In this document: positions 57,133 through 64,000 of the stretch, one piece after another | Position numbering within the stretch: the first letter of the stretch is position 1 | Layout of the letters: each line of letters begins with the position of its first letter | DNA from: Tautonia marina | Lineage (GTDB): Bacteria; Planctomycetota; Planctomycetia; Isosphaerales; Isosphaeraceae | Assembly: GCF_009177065.1 (NCBI RefSeq) | Contig: NZ_WEZF01000004.1 | Span: 248,001 to 312,000, forward strand | DNA length: 64,000 bases | Direction of reading: 5' to 3' | Made by a program: the position numbers and the translations under genes | The notes under the pieces: generated by a model | What the model was told of the DNA's origin: nothing | What the model saw: the letters and a program-made list of their open reading frames with translations, nothing else | The model's database searches: none

Positions 57133-58179
57133 ATGGCCGGGATGTCTCCCTCCTCTGTCCGCCTGACCGTGGCCCTGCCCACCTACAACGGGGCTCGCCA
57201 CCTCGCCGAGGCACTCCGTTCCATCCTTGACCAGTCCTCCCCACCGTTCGATCTGCTTGTTTGTGACGATCGCTCCGAGGACGAAACCCTCTCCGTGATC
57301 CAACAACTGGCCGGCGACCGAGCCCGGATCGTCGTCAACCCCGAGCGCCTGGGCCTCGCCGGCAACTGGAATCGCTGCGCCTCTCTGTCCCGAACACCCT
57401 ACCTGGCGATTGTTCATCAGGATGATGTCCTCCTCCCCGGACATCTCGCCTTGCTCCTCCGCGTCTTCTCCCAGCATCCCGACCTCGGCATGGCCTGCGG
57501 AGCAACCCAGGTCATCGACGAATTCAGCCTGCTCATCCCCCCCTCGGTCATCGAGCGTCCCGACCTCGGCCCGACCGACCGTCTCTATCCTCCCGGTGCC
57601 TTCGTGGCCGAGCTGGCCGAGCGGAACCCGGTCCGCTGTTCCTCGGTCATGCTCCAGGTCGACGCCCTGAATGACGTCGGCGGCTTCGACCCCTCCTATC
57701 GCTACGCCGTCGACTGGGATTGCTGGCTCCGCATCGCCCGCCGCTGGCCGGTCGCCTGGCTGACCACTCCCACGGTCGCCGTCCGCTGGCATTCCGAGAG
57801 CGAAACCCACCGCTTCCACCGCGGCACGGCCGATCTCGACGAAGTGGCCCGCCTGCTCGATCAGTTGCACACGCTCGACTCGGCTCTCTTGCCCGACCCC
57901 CTCGCCTCACGCCGGGCCGCCGATCGTGCGCTCTCGGCCGCCTACCTCAACCGATCGCTCGACGCCCTTCATGCCGGTGACGCCCTCCTGGCCCGCTCGA
58001 GCCTCGGCCGATCGTTCTCCCTGCATCGCCCGATCCTGGGACGAATCCTCCGCGATCCTCGCCTCGCCCTTCAGATGGCCGCCCTCGTCCTCGCCCCTCG
58101 TTGGGCCTCCCGACACTTGCAGCATCCCGCGGAATCGCCCAGTGTTCCACCTCGAAACGAACCGCCCGCCGAGCCTTGA
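57133..58179 (+). CDS. Glycosyltransferase family 2
   Basis: A 348-residue GT-A fold enzyme that transfers a sugar from a nucleotide sugar. Motifs are VALPTYNGARHLAEAL at the start, VCDDRSEDET (nucleotide binding) near residue 43, IVHQDDVLLPGHL (metal-binding DD) near 96 and a C-terminal YAVDWDCWLRIARRW. There is no transmembrane segment, so it is probably cytoplasmic or peripheral. No other polysaccharide gene is nearby, so the acceptor is unknown. Confidence 0.9.
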   Translation: MAGMSPSSVRLTVALPTYNGARHLAEALRSILDQSSPPFDLLVCDDRSEDETLSVIQQLAGDRARIVVNPERLGLAGNWNRCASLSRTPYLAIVHQDDVLLPGHLALLLRVFSQHPDLGMACGATQVIDEFSLLIPPSVIERPDLGPTDRLYPPGAFVAELAERNPVRCSSVMLQVDALNDVGGFDPSYRYAVDWDCWLRIARRWPVAWLTTPTVAVRWHSESETHRFHRGTADLDEVARLLDQLHTLDSALLPDPLASRRAADRALSAAYLNRSLDALHAGDALLARSSLGRSFSLHRPILGRILRDPRLALQMAALVLAPRWASRHLQHPAESPSVPPRNEPPAEP

Positions 58180-58776
58180 GTTCGGCCCCCCTGGACCGAT
58201 CACCCCCCGCCCGAGCCGCCTTCTTGAGCGGTTCCGAAAAAAATGTGACTACCGAAGTGAGAATTCTCGATCATTTTGGTGTCAGGCGATCCCCAACGAG
58301 GGCCACTTCCTCGGGAACCCCGCGACCGCGCCTGCTCTTGATCTTTGGCAAGCTGACCAGCCCTGGCGAATTTGATTCACCTTCGGGCTCCAACGCCTCC
58401 CACCCGCGCGAAACAAAGCCATTCCGGAGAAAATCTGCTGTGCGAAACGAGGCCATTCCCTCACGCCGATTCACGGAACGAACCCAACGAAAAACACTTA
58501 AGGTGCTTCCATTTTAAGCTTTACGACAACAACGCACCAGCGCTCCGGAGCGTTCCAGGAGTCGATCCGAGACGCTCTCCCCCCAGGCTTTCCACCACGT
58601 ATTCCGGTCCGAGCCTGGTAACCGATCGTGTCGAGTTCGCGGCCCAGACGGTGCGCTTGCCCCTGAGAATTCAGATCGTACTCGAACTTCCATCACCCCG
58701 GACCGTACAATGATCTGCTCAAGAGTGAAGTTCCAGCCCTCGATTCGCAAAATCTGACCCTTGGCGGTCGCCGCTT
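58180..58776. other. Long intergenic region before ygiQ
   Basis: About 600 bases with lower GC than the flanks and no supported gene. A TACAAT at 58706-58711 may be a -10 for ygiQ but has a poor -35. Nothing else recognised. Confidence 0.45.
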
Positions 58777-60855
58777 ATGGACCTCGTTCACCTGCAACTT
58801 GCCGACGCCGCTCGGAACGAGCCGAACCGGGCCATGACCCAGTTACCGGTTCTCGACGATCATGCGACACGCGCCCTCCCGCCGCTGCCCGCCACCCGGG
58901 CAGAGATGGACGCCCGAGGATGGGAGGCCGTCGACGTGGTCTTCGTCACCGGAGACGCCTACGTCGATCACCCCTCCTTTGCCAACGGCATCCTCGCCCG
59001 AGTCCTCGAAGCCGCGGGCTACCGCGTGGCCGTGCTCGCGCAGCCCGACTGGAAGAGCGCCGACCCCTGGCGGACCTTCGGCCGCCCGCGCCTGTTCTTC
59101 GCCATCAGCGCGGGGAACATGGACAGCATGATCAACCACTACACGGCCAACAAGAAGGTCCGCAACGACGACGCCTACAGCCCCGGCGGCCGCATCGGCC
59201 TGAGGCCCGACCGCGCTACCTTACCTTACTGCCAGCGTGCGCGCGAGGCCTTCCCCGGCGTCCCCGTCATCGCCGGCGGGGTCGAGGCATCCCTTCGCCG
59301 CCTGGCGCATTACGATTACTGGAGCGACACCGTCAAGCGCTCGATCCTGCTCGACTCGAAGGCCGACCTCGTCGTCTTCGGCATGGGAGAGCAGCCCATC
59401 CTGGAGATCGCCCGGCGTCTTTCCTCGGGAGAAACGGTCAAGGACCTCCGCGACATGCGAGGTGTCGCCTATGCCCTCGGCGCCAAGGAATCCCCCCCGT
59501 CCGACTGCCTCACGCTCCCGACCTTCGAGGAGGTCAAAACGGACAAGCTCCAGTTTGCCAGAGCCACCCGAATCATCCACCAGGAAACCAACCCGCTCAA
59601 TGCCCGACGCCTGGTCCAGTATCACGACCGCCAGGCAATCGTCTGCAACCCTCCGGCCTTGCCCGTGACCGAGGCCGACATGGACCGCATCTACGGCCTG
59701 CCCTACACCCGACGACCCCACTCGATGTACGGCAATGAGCCGATCCCGGCCTTCGAATCGATCAAGGACTCCGTGACCATCATGCGAGGCTGCTTCGGCG
59801 GCTGCACCTTCTGCTCGATCACCGCTCACCAGGGGCGGATCATCCAGTCCCGCTCGAAGGATTCGATCCTCAAGGAGTTGCAGGCGATCGGCCAGGACCC
59901 GAGCTTCAAAGGGGTTGTCTCCGACATCGGCGGGCCGACTGCCAACATGTACCAGATGAAATGCACCCGTCCCGAGGTTGAAGCCGTCTGCAAGCGCCAG
60001 TCCTGTGTTCATCCGAAGATTTGCAAGCTACTCGGCACCGACCACGGCCCCCTGATCGAGCTGATGAAGGAGAGTCGAGACATCCCCGGCATTCGGAAAG
60101 TTCTAGTCGCCTCGGGCGTTCGGATGGACCTCGCCCAGCAATCTCCCGAGTACCTGCAGGAGCTGGCCGCCCACCACGTCGGAGGTCACCTGAAGGTTGC
60201 CCCCGAACATACTGATCCCGAGGTCCTCAAGCGGATGAAGAAGCCGGAGATCAACGATTACGAGTCGTTCGACACCGCCTTCCGCGCCGCCAGCCAGCGG
60301 GCCGGGAAGACCCAGTACACCGTCCCTTACTTCATCGCCTCGCACCCCGGCAGCGACCTGAAGGCGATGATCAACCTCGCCCTGTTCCTAAAGCGCAACG
60401 GCTACAAGCCCGATCAGGTCCAGGACTTCATCCCGGCCCCGTTCGACGTGGCCACCTGCATGTACTACACCGGCCTCGACCCGTTCACCGGCGAAGAGGT
60501 GTTCATCGCCCGCCACCTCCGCGATCGGAAGCTCCAACGGGCCTTGCTCCAGTTCTTCAAGCCCGAGAACTACTTCGAGGTCCGCGATGCCCTGCTCAAG
60601 GCCGGCCGATCCGACCTCATCGGTGCCGGTTGCGACTGCCTGATCCCGTCTCAGCCTCCAAAGGCCGCGCTTCGAGCCCGGATGGAACGGGCCAACAAGG
60701 CCGTCGACGAAGGTCGCTACGTCCATCAGATTGACTTGAAGTCAAACGCCTCCGGACCGCCCGCCGCCACGGCCAGTACCGATCGCACCGGCCAGGGGCC
60801 GCGAGCGGCCGGCTATCGCCCGGGTCGCTCCGGTGCTCGGAGGCGCAAACGATGA
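58777..60855 (+). CDS. YgiQ-family radical SAM protein
   Basis: A 692-residue protein. An N-terminal cobalamin-like domain ([15 protein letters not shown] near residue 54, then [16 protein letters not shown]) precedes the radical SAM core with CFGGCTFC (Cys339, Cys343, Cys346). Later blocks are [22 protein letters not shown] and LKVAPEHTD. The basic C-terminus resembles other YgiQ proteins. Its reaction is unknown; the family is widespread. The last four bases overlap the next gene (ATGA). Confidence 0.93.
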   Translation: MDLVHLQLADAARNEPNRAMTQLPVLDDHATRALPPLPATRAEMDARGWEAVDVVFVTGDAYVDHPSFANGILARVLEAAGYRVAVLAQPDWKSADPWRTFGRPRLFFAISAGNMDSMINHYTANKKVRNDDAYSPGGRIGLRPDRATLPYCQRAREAFPGVPVIAGGVEASLRRLAHYDYWSDTVKRSILLDSKADLVVFGMGEQPILEIARRLSSGETVKDLRDMRGVAYALGAKESPPSDCLTLPTFEEVKTDKLQFARATRIIHQETNPLNARRLVQYHDRQAIVCNPPALPVTEADMDRIYGLPYTRRPHSMYGNEPIPAFESIKDSVTIMRGCFGGCTFCSITAHQGRIIQSRSKDSILKELQAIGQDPSFKGVVSDIGGPTANMYQMKCTRPEVEAVCKRQSCVHPKICKLLGTDHGPLIELMKESRDIPGIRKVLVASGVRMDLAQQSPEYLQELAAHHVGGHLKVAPEHTDPEVLKRMKKPEINDYESFDTAFRAASQRAGKTQYTVPYFIASHPGSDLKAMINLALFLKRNGYKPDQVQDFIPAPFDVATCMYYTGLDPFTGEEVFIARHLRDRKLQRALLQFFKPENYFEVRDALLKAGRSDLIGAGCDCLIPSQPPKAALRARMERANKAVDEGRYVHQIDLKSNASGPPAATASTDRTGQGPRAAGYRPGRSGARRRKR

Positions 60856-62315
60856 GACACCCCCGACCCACGCGCGGCCGACGCTCGGGCCCCTCCCCCT
60901 CCGTCAAGCGTCCTCCTCGATTCGATCGTGATCAGGCTCCCCCCCAAGACGACCCCACAGCCTCGCTCGTCGAACACGCCGCCCCCGCCGTGGAACTGGC
61001 GAAGGCAACCGCCTCGATTGCCTTGCAGGTCGAGTCCGCCCTGTTCGTCGACCGGAGAAGGCCGGACGCGCTCATCGCATCAGCCTTGAAACGACAACGG
61101 GCCTTCTCATTGGTCGATCGCCTGTTCGTGTCCCGTTCGATCGACGCCCTGTTCCGCTGGTGGGGCTGGATCGAGCCGCTCCGCCTTGACCCGATTGAGG
61201 CGAGACTCCTGATCGCCGTCCTGCTCGATCGCTCGGACGTGCCCGAAGCCTGTCGGGTTTGGGCGCGACAGATTGGCGTCGATTCTCGGTGCCTCTCTCC
61301 CATTGGCAACGCCCCAAGCTGGGCTCGGCGCGCCGAAGCCTTCCGACGCCTCGTCGAACAGCCCCGAGCCACCACCGAACCCTGGGCCTTGTTCCCCCGC
61401 TGGCTCCGGGACGAACTGCTTGAACCGCCCGGCACTCAGCCACTCAAACACCGGATCGCGGATCTCCTTCAGACGCTTCAGCAGCCGATTCCCTCCTGGG
61501 TCCGTGTGTTCCGAGGGCAGCCTGAAACCGTCTGGAACGAGCTCCGAAGCGCCGGCTGTCCTCCTCGCATCCACCCTCACTATCCCGACGCCGCAACACT
61601 CGATCCCGGCACGATCCTCCAGACACTCGAACCGTTTCGCCGCGGTGACATCGTGTCACAAGATCTCTCATCACTGGCCGTCATCGCCTCCTGTGACGCC
61701 GATCCTGGGGAACGATGGTGGTACGCAGGCAAGCCGCGCGGAGAACGCGCGGTCCTCCTCGCCGATCGCATGTCCGGCAAAGGGACCTTGATCGTCGCCG
61801 AACTCGATGCCCGCAACCGCGCAAGAACCGCCAAAATTGCCCAGAAAGGTCCTTTCTCGAACGTGGCCACGCGTGTCTGGGACGGTCGCCACGTGGTCGG
61901 AAAAGCAGGAACCTATCACGGGGTTCTCCTCGAACCTCCCAGCTCCGGGATGGGACTCTGGCGTCGGGAACCGGCCCTTCGATGGCTCATCGATCGGCCC
62001 GAACTGGATCGCCTAATCGAGCAGCAAACCGGACTGCTCCATGCCGCGGCCTCCGGAGTCCGTCCTGCGGGCGTCCTGATCTACGCAGTGCCCTCCCTTG
62101 TTCGAGCTGAGACGACGGCGCAAGTCGAACGGTTCCTCTCAGAGCACCCTCAATTCCAGCTCGACCCGTTTCCCGATCCCATCGATGGAACACCAACCGA
62201 TGGAACCTTCGTTCTCTGGCCAGATCGGGCCGAGACCGAAGCCTGGTATATTGCTCGAATCATTCGATCCTCTGAGTCCCGTGACAGCGAGTCGCCCACC
62301 CTCACCCAGGAGTAA
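60852..62315 (+). CDS. RsmB-like RNA m5C methyltransferase homologue lacking catalytic cysteines
   Basis: A 487-residue protein with a basic, proline-rich N-terminus and an overall layout like RsmB/NOP2-type 16S rRNA m5C methyltransferases: an N-terminal helical part, then [20 protein letters not shown] and a Rossmann-like domain. Where active enzymes have AAPGGKT the sequence is GKPRGERA; where they have DAPCSG it is EPPSSG (Ser364 for the first Cys); where they have TCS it is AVPS (Pro414 for the second Cys). Both catalytic cysteines and the SAM loop are gone, so it probably does not methylate. It overlaps ygiQ by four bases. Confidence 0.75.
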   Translation: MRHPRPTRGRRSGPSPSVKRPPRFDRDQAPPQDDPTASLVEHAAPAVELAKATASIALQVESALFVDRRRPDALIASALKRQRAFSLVDRLFVSRSIDALFRWWGWIEPLRLDPIEARLLIAVLLDRSDVPEACRVWARQIGVDSRCLSPIGNAPSWARRAEAFRRLVEQPRATTEPWALFPRWLRDELLEPPGTQPLKHRIADLLQTLQQPIPSWVRVFRGQPETVWNELRSAGCPPRIHPHYPDAATLDPGTILQTLEPFRRGDIVSQDLSSLAVIASCDADPGERWWYAGKPRGERAVLLADRMSGKGTLIVAELDARNRARTAKIAQKGPFSNVATRVWDGRHVVGKAGTYHGVLLEPPSSGMGLWRREPALRWLIDRPELDRLIEQQTGLLHAAASGVRPAGVLIYAVPSLVRAETTAQVERFLSEHPQFQLDPFPDPIDGTPTDGTFVLWPDRAETEAWYIARIIRSSESRDSESPTLTQE

Positions 62316-62438
62316 TCAACCCAGTCCATCACAACGTAACCCGCGAGAGCATTCGCTATCATTGCCCAATTCAAGCAAAAGAAAGCCGGCTACACCATCT
62401 CTTGATTGAGCAAAGCCATTCATGGAATTGGATGAGAC

Positions 62439-62468
62439 TTGACAGTGTCCAAGGTTTCACCTCATAGT
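62439..62468 (+). promoter_or_regulatory. Promoter of the ECF-type sigma factor gene with overlapping palindrome
   Basis: A perfect TTGACA (62439-62444), an 18-base spacer and CATAGT (62463-62468) lie about 65 bases before the ATG at 62536. A palindrome ACCTCAT-N5-ATGAGGT (62459-62477) overlaps the -10 and could be a repressor site. Confidence 0.5.
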
Positions 62469-62535
62469 GCATGAGGTTTGCCGGATTCCTGATCAACTTT
62501 CGATCGAACCAGGTCGGATCTTACGGAGCCATCTG

Positions 62536-63144
62536 ATGCCGCTCTTCGCTCCTCAAACGCCACCTGAAATCCGCTTTCATCAACTGCTCCGAGAAGCTCG
62601 TGATGGCTCGACCGAAGCACGCTGGCTCGTTGTTCAACTCTTTCGGAAGATGATGCTTACGATTGCGAACGAGGAGGTCGATCAGGCGGTTCAGGCACGC
62701 GAAGCACCGTCCGACATCGTTCAGGAGACCATCGTCGAAGCGCAACGCGATCTGGACCGCTTTCATGGAATGACCGAGAAAGAGATGCGCGGGTGGCTGC
62801 GAAGAGTCTTGAAACGGAATATTCAAAACCTTCATCTAAAATACCGGACTATCAAGCGCGACCTGAAACGTGAACGATCAATCGAAACTCCAACTCAGAG
62901 TCACGATCTCAGCATGACCGATCCGGGTCCGTCACCAAGCACGGTGTTGGATCGTCGTGAGCGACTGCAGGGGATCGATCGGGTCATCAAAACATTGCCC
63001 GACCACTATCGCCAGGTCATTGAGCTCTACTATCGAAAAGGTTTCACCTTTGCTCAAATCGGAGAAGTCATGAAGCGATCGGAAGGGGCGGTTCGACAGC
63101 TCCACGCCCGATCGCTTCATGAACTCAGCAAACGTCTCAAGTAA
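62536..63144 (+). CDS. ECF-type RNA polymerase sigma factor
   Basis: A 202-residue sigma-70 family factor. Region 2 spans about residues 25-110 (DIVQETIVEAQRDLDRF, then MRGWLRRVLKRNIQNL). Region 4 is at the C-terminus (LPDHYRQVIELYYRKGF, then FAQIGEVMKRSEGAVRQLHARSL) with a helix-turn-helix. The layout matches the large ECF-like groups of planctomycetes. The ATG at 62536 has GGAG seven bases upstream; the longer frame from 62467 is less likely. No anti-sigma gene is adjacent. Confidence 0.9.
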   Translation: MPLFAPQTPPEIRFHQLLREARDGSTEARWLVVQLFRKMMLTIANEEVDQAVQAREAPSDIVQETIVEAQRDLDRFHGMTEKEMRGWLRRVLKRNIQNLHLKYRTIKRDLKRERSIETPTQSHDLSMTDPGPSPSTVLDRRERLQGIDRVIKTLPDHYRQVIELYYRKGFTFAQIGEVMKRSEGAVRQLHARSLHELSKRLK

Positions 63145-63223
63145 CCTGAGTGCCACTTCTCTCTGAGTTCGAAGCGACGTTCTGGTCAATGGAACGTCAC
63201 TTCCTTGAGGTACGCACCGCGAT

Positions 63224-64000
63224 TCAACGAGTTTCCTGAGCCTCGAGCTGGGCGAGTTCGTCGGTGAGGTCTTCGTTTGAAGGAGCTTCGACTCGTACTG
63301 GAGAGGGTTGATAAATCGCTGAATCGGCAGCCTGACGGCTTGCAGTTTGAAGCGGCCCTGGAATGCAACCGAGGACCAGGCTCAACACCGCACAGGTACC
63401 AACTGCCGCGACCACAGGCCAACTAGGGCGAACTCGGTCGGTCGAATCGGTGACCTGCGCGGGAGTACCGTAATACATGGCTGCGACGATTCGCAGATAG
63501 TAATAGGCACCCACTGCCGCGTTGATCACACCGATCACCGCCAGCAGTCGAAGCGAGGGAATCCCCTGGATCGGAGCCGCGTTCCAGGCGGAAGCGAAGA
63601 TCAAAAACTTGCCCCAGAACCCCGCCAGCGGAGGTACTCCCGCAAGGCTGAACAGGCAGAGTGCCATGGCGAGGCTCAGCAGCGGCCGAGTGCGGGAGAG
63701 ACCGGACAGGTCGTCGATCGTTTCAGCACGCTCCCCGACCCCTTCGAGGAGTAAGATGACTCCGAAGGCACCAAGGGTCATCAACGCGTAGGCTGCGAGA
63801 TAGAAGATAAGACCTTCCGCCCCGGAGTTGGGTCCGAGGTTCGAGGGATCCTCGACCGTGGCAAATGCCACCGCGATGCCAATCATTAAGTACCCTGCGT
63901 GGGCAATCGATGAGTAGGCAAAGAGTCGCTTGAGATTGGTCTGGACCAGGGCCACGGTATTGCCAAGCACCAATGTTGCCGCCGCAATAATCCAGGCCAG
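63224..64000 (-). CDS. nuoN: NADH-quinone oxidoreductase subunit N, 5' truncated
   Basis: The frame runs off the right edge, so only the last 258 residues are seen. The proton-pumping membrane subunit of complex I is recognised by LGNTVALVQTNLKRLFAYSSIAHAGYLMIG (only the part KRLFAYSSIAHAGYL is needed), GVPPLAGFWGKFLIF and AVGAYYYLRIVAAMYY. It ends with a polar C-terminal tail of about 40 residues. Other nuo genes presumably continue upstream beyond the window. Confidence 0.94.
   Translation of the reverse strand: MAWIIAAATLVLGNTVALVQTNLKRLFAYSSIAHAGYLMIGIAVAFATVEDPSNLGPNSGAEGLIFYLAAYALMTLGAFGVILLLEGVGERAETIDDLSGLSRTRPLLSLAMALCLFSLAGVPPLAGFWGKFLIFASAWNAAPIQGIPSLRLLAVIGVINAAVGAYYYLRIVAAMYYGTPAQVTDSTDRVRPSWPVVAAVGTCAVLSLVLGCIPGPLQTASRQAADSAIYQPSPVRVEAPSNEDLTDELAQLEAQETR

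Noticed and set aside
58180-58776. Several 60-140 codon frames before ygiQ
   Set aside because: Overlapping frames in all directions, no ribosome site and no motif.
1-64000. CRISPR arrays, tRNA/rRNA genes, insertion sequences, prophage
   Set aside because: No regularly spaced direct repeats, no tRNA T-loop signatures in the intergenic regions read, and no transposase, integrase or phage structural gene were seen.

Overview
The window looks like a chromosomal segment of a planctomycete, most likely of the Isosphaeraceae/Gemmatales type. This is inferred from lineage-typical families rather than a database search: a DUF1549/DUF1553 protein paired with a DUF1501 protein, a DUF1559 pseudopilin-like protein, a DUF5658 protein, a HYExAFE protein, a signal-bearing Gfo/Idh/MocA oxidoreductase and a giant extracellular protein with a PERLEERTLL export-type motif. 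The DNA is GC-rich and genes are in short operons on both strands. I saw no rRNA, tRNA, CRISPR array, transposase or phage cluster.

Layout. 2-2317: C-terminal part of a hybrid sensor kinase. 15708-2583 (minus): a twelve-gene respiratory operon, Alternative Complex III (actA-B-C-D-E-F) followed by a small membrane protein, a SCO copper chaperone and a caa3-type oxygen reductase (ctaC-D-E-F), with mostly 1-8 base overlaps and a strong terminator at its end. A GTGA-N6-TCAC palindrome lies upstream. 19865-16252 (minus): a tripartite tricarboxylate transporter in which the binding protein and small membrane subunit are fused, then tctA and a YtqB-like methyltransferase. 20055-29054: mixed single genes (DUF5658, TPR protein, an iron-type alcohol dehydrogenase with altered metal ligands, DUF1559, queC, a secreted unknown, a DEAD-box helicase, Gfo/Idh/MocA). 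29529-34100: a 1523-residue membrane-anchored TPR protein. 37642-34187 (minus): bioB, a FabF-like ketosynthase, bioF. 38508-37742: a HYExAFE nuclease-fold candidate overlapping a small membrane protein. Then rpiA and a HAD hydrolase. 40934-51541: a 3535-residue secreted subtilase/beta-helix protein. 51841-62315: ferredoxin, the DUF1549/DUF1501 pair, DUF971, a glycosyltransferase, YgiQ radical SAM and an RsmB-like protein lacking the catalytic cysteines. 62536-63144: an ECF-type sigma factor. 63224-64000: the end of nuoN.

How it works together. ACIII oxidises quinol and its mono- and pentaheme cytochromes would pass electrons to the cytochrome-c-tailed subunit II of the caa3 oxidase; SCO would metallate CuA. 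This is the established ACIII-caa3 supercomplex arrangement. The bio genes build biotin, with a ketosynthase placed where a pimeloyl-precursor enzyme could be. The most unusual items are the pseudoenzyme-like RsmB homologue, the metal-ligand-poor dehydrogenase, the Glu-for-His subtilase in the giant protein, the TctC-TctB fusion, and two regulatory palindromes (upstream of actA and over the -10 of the sigma factor gene).
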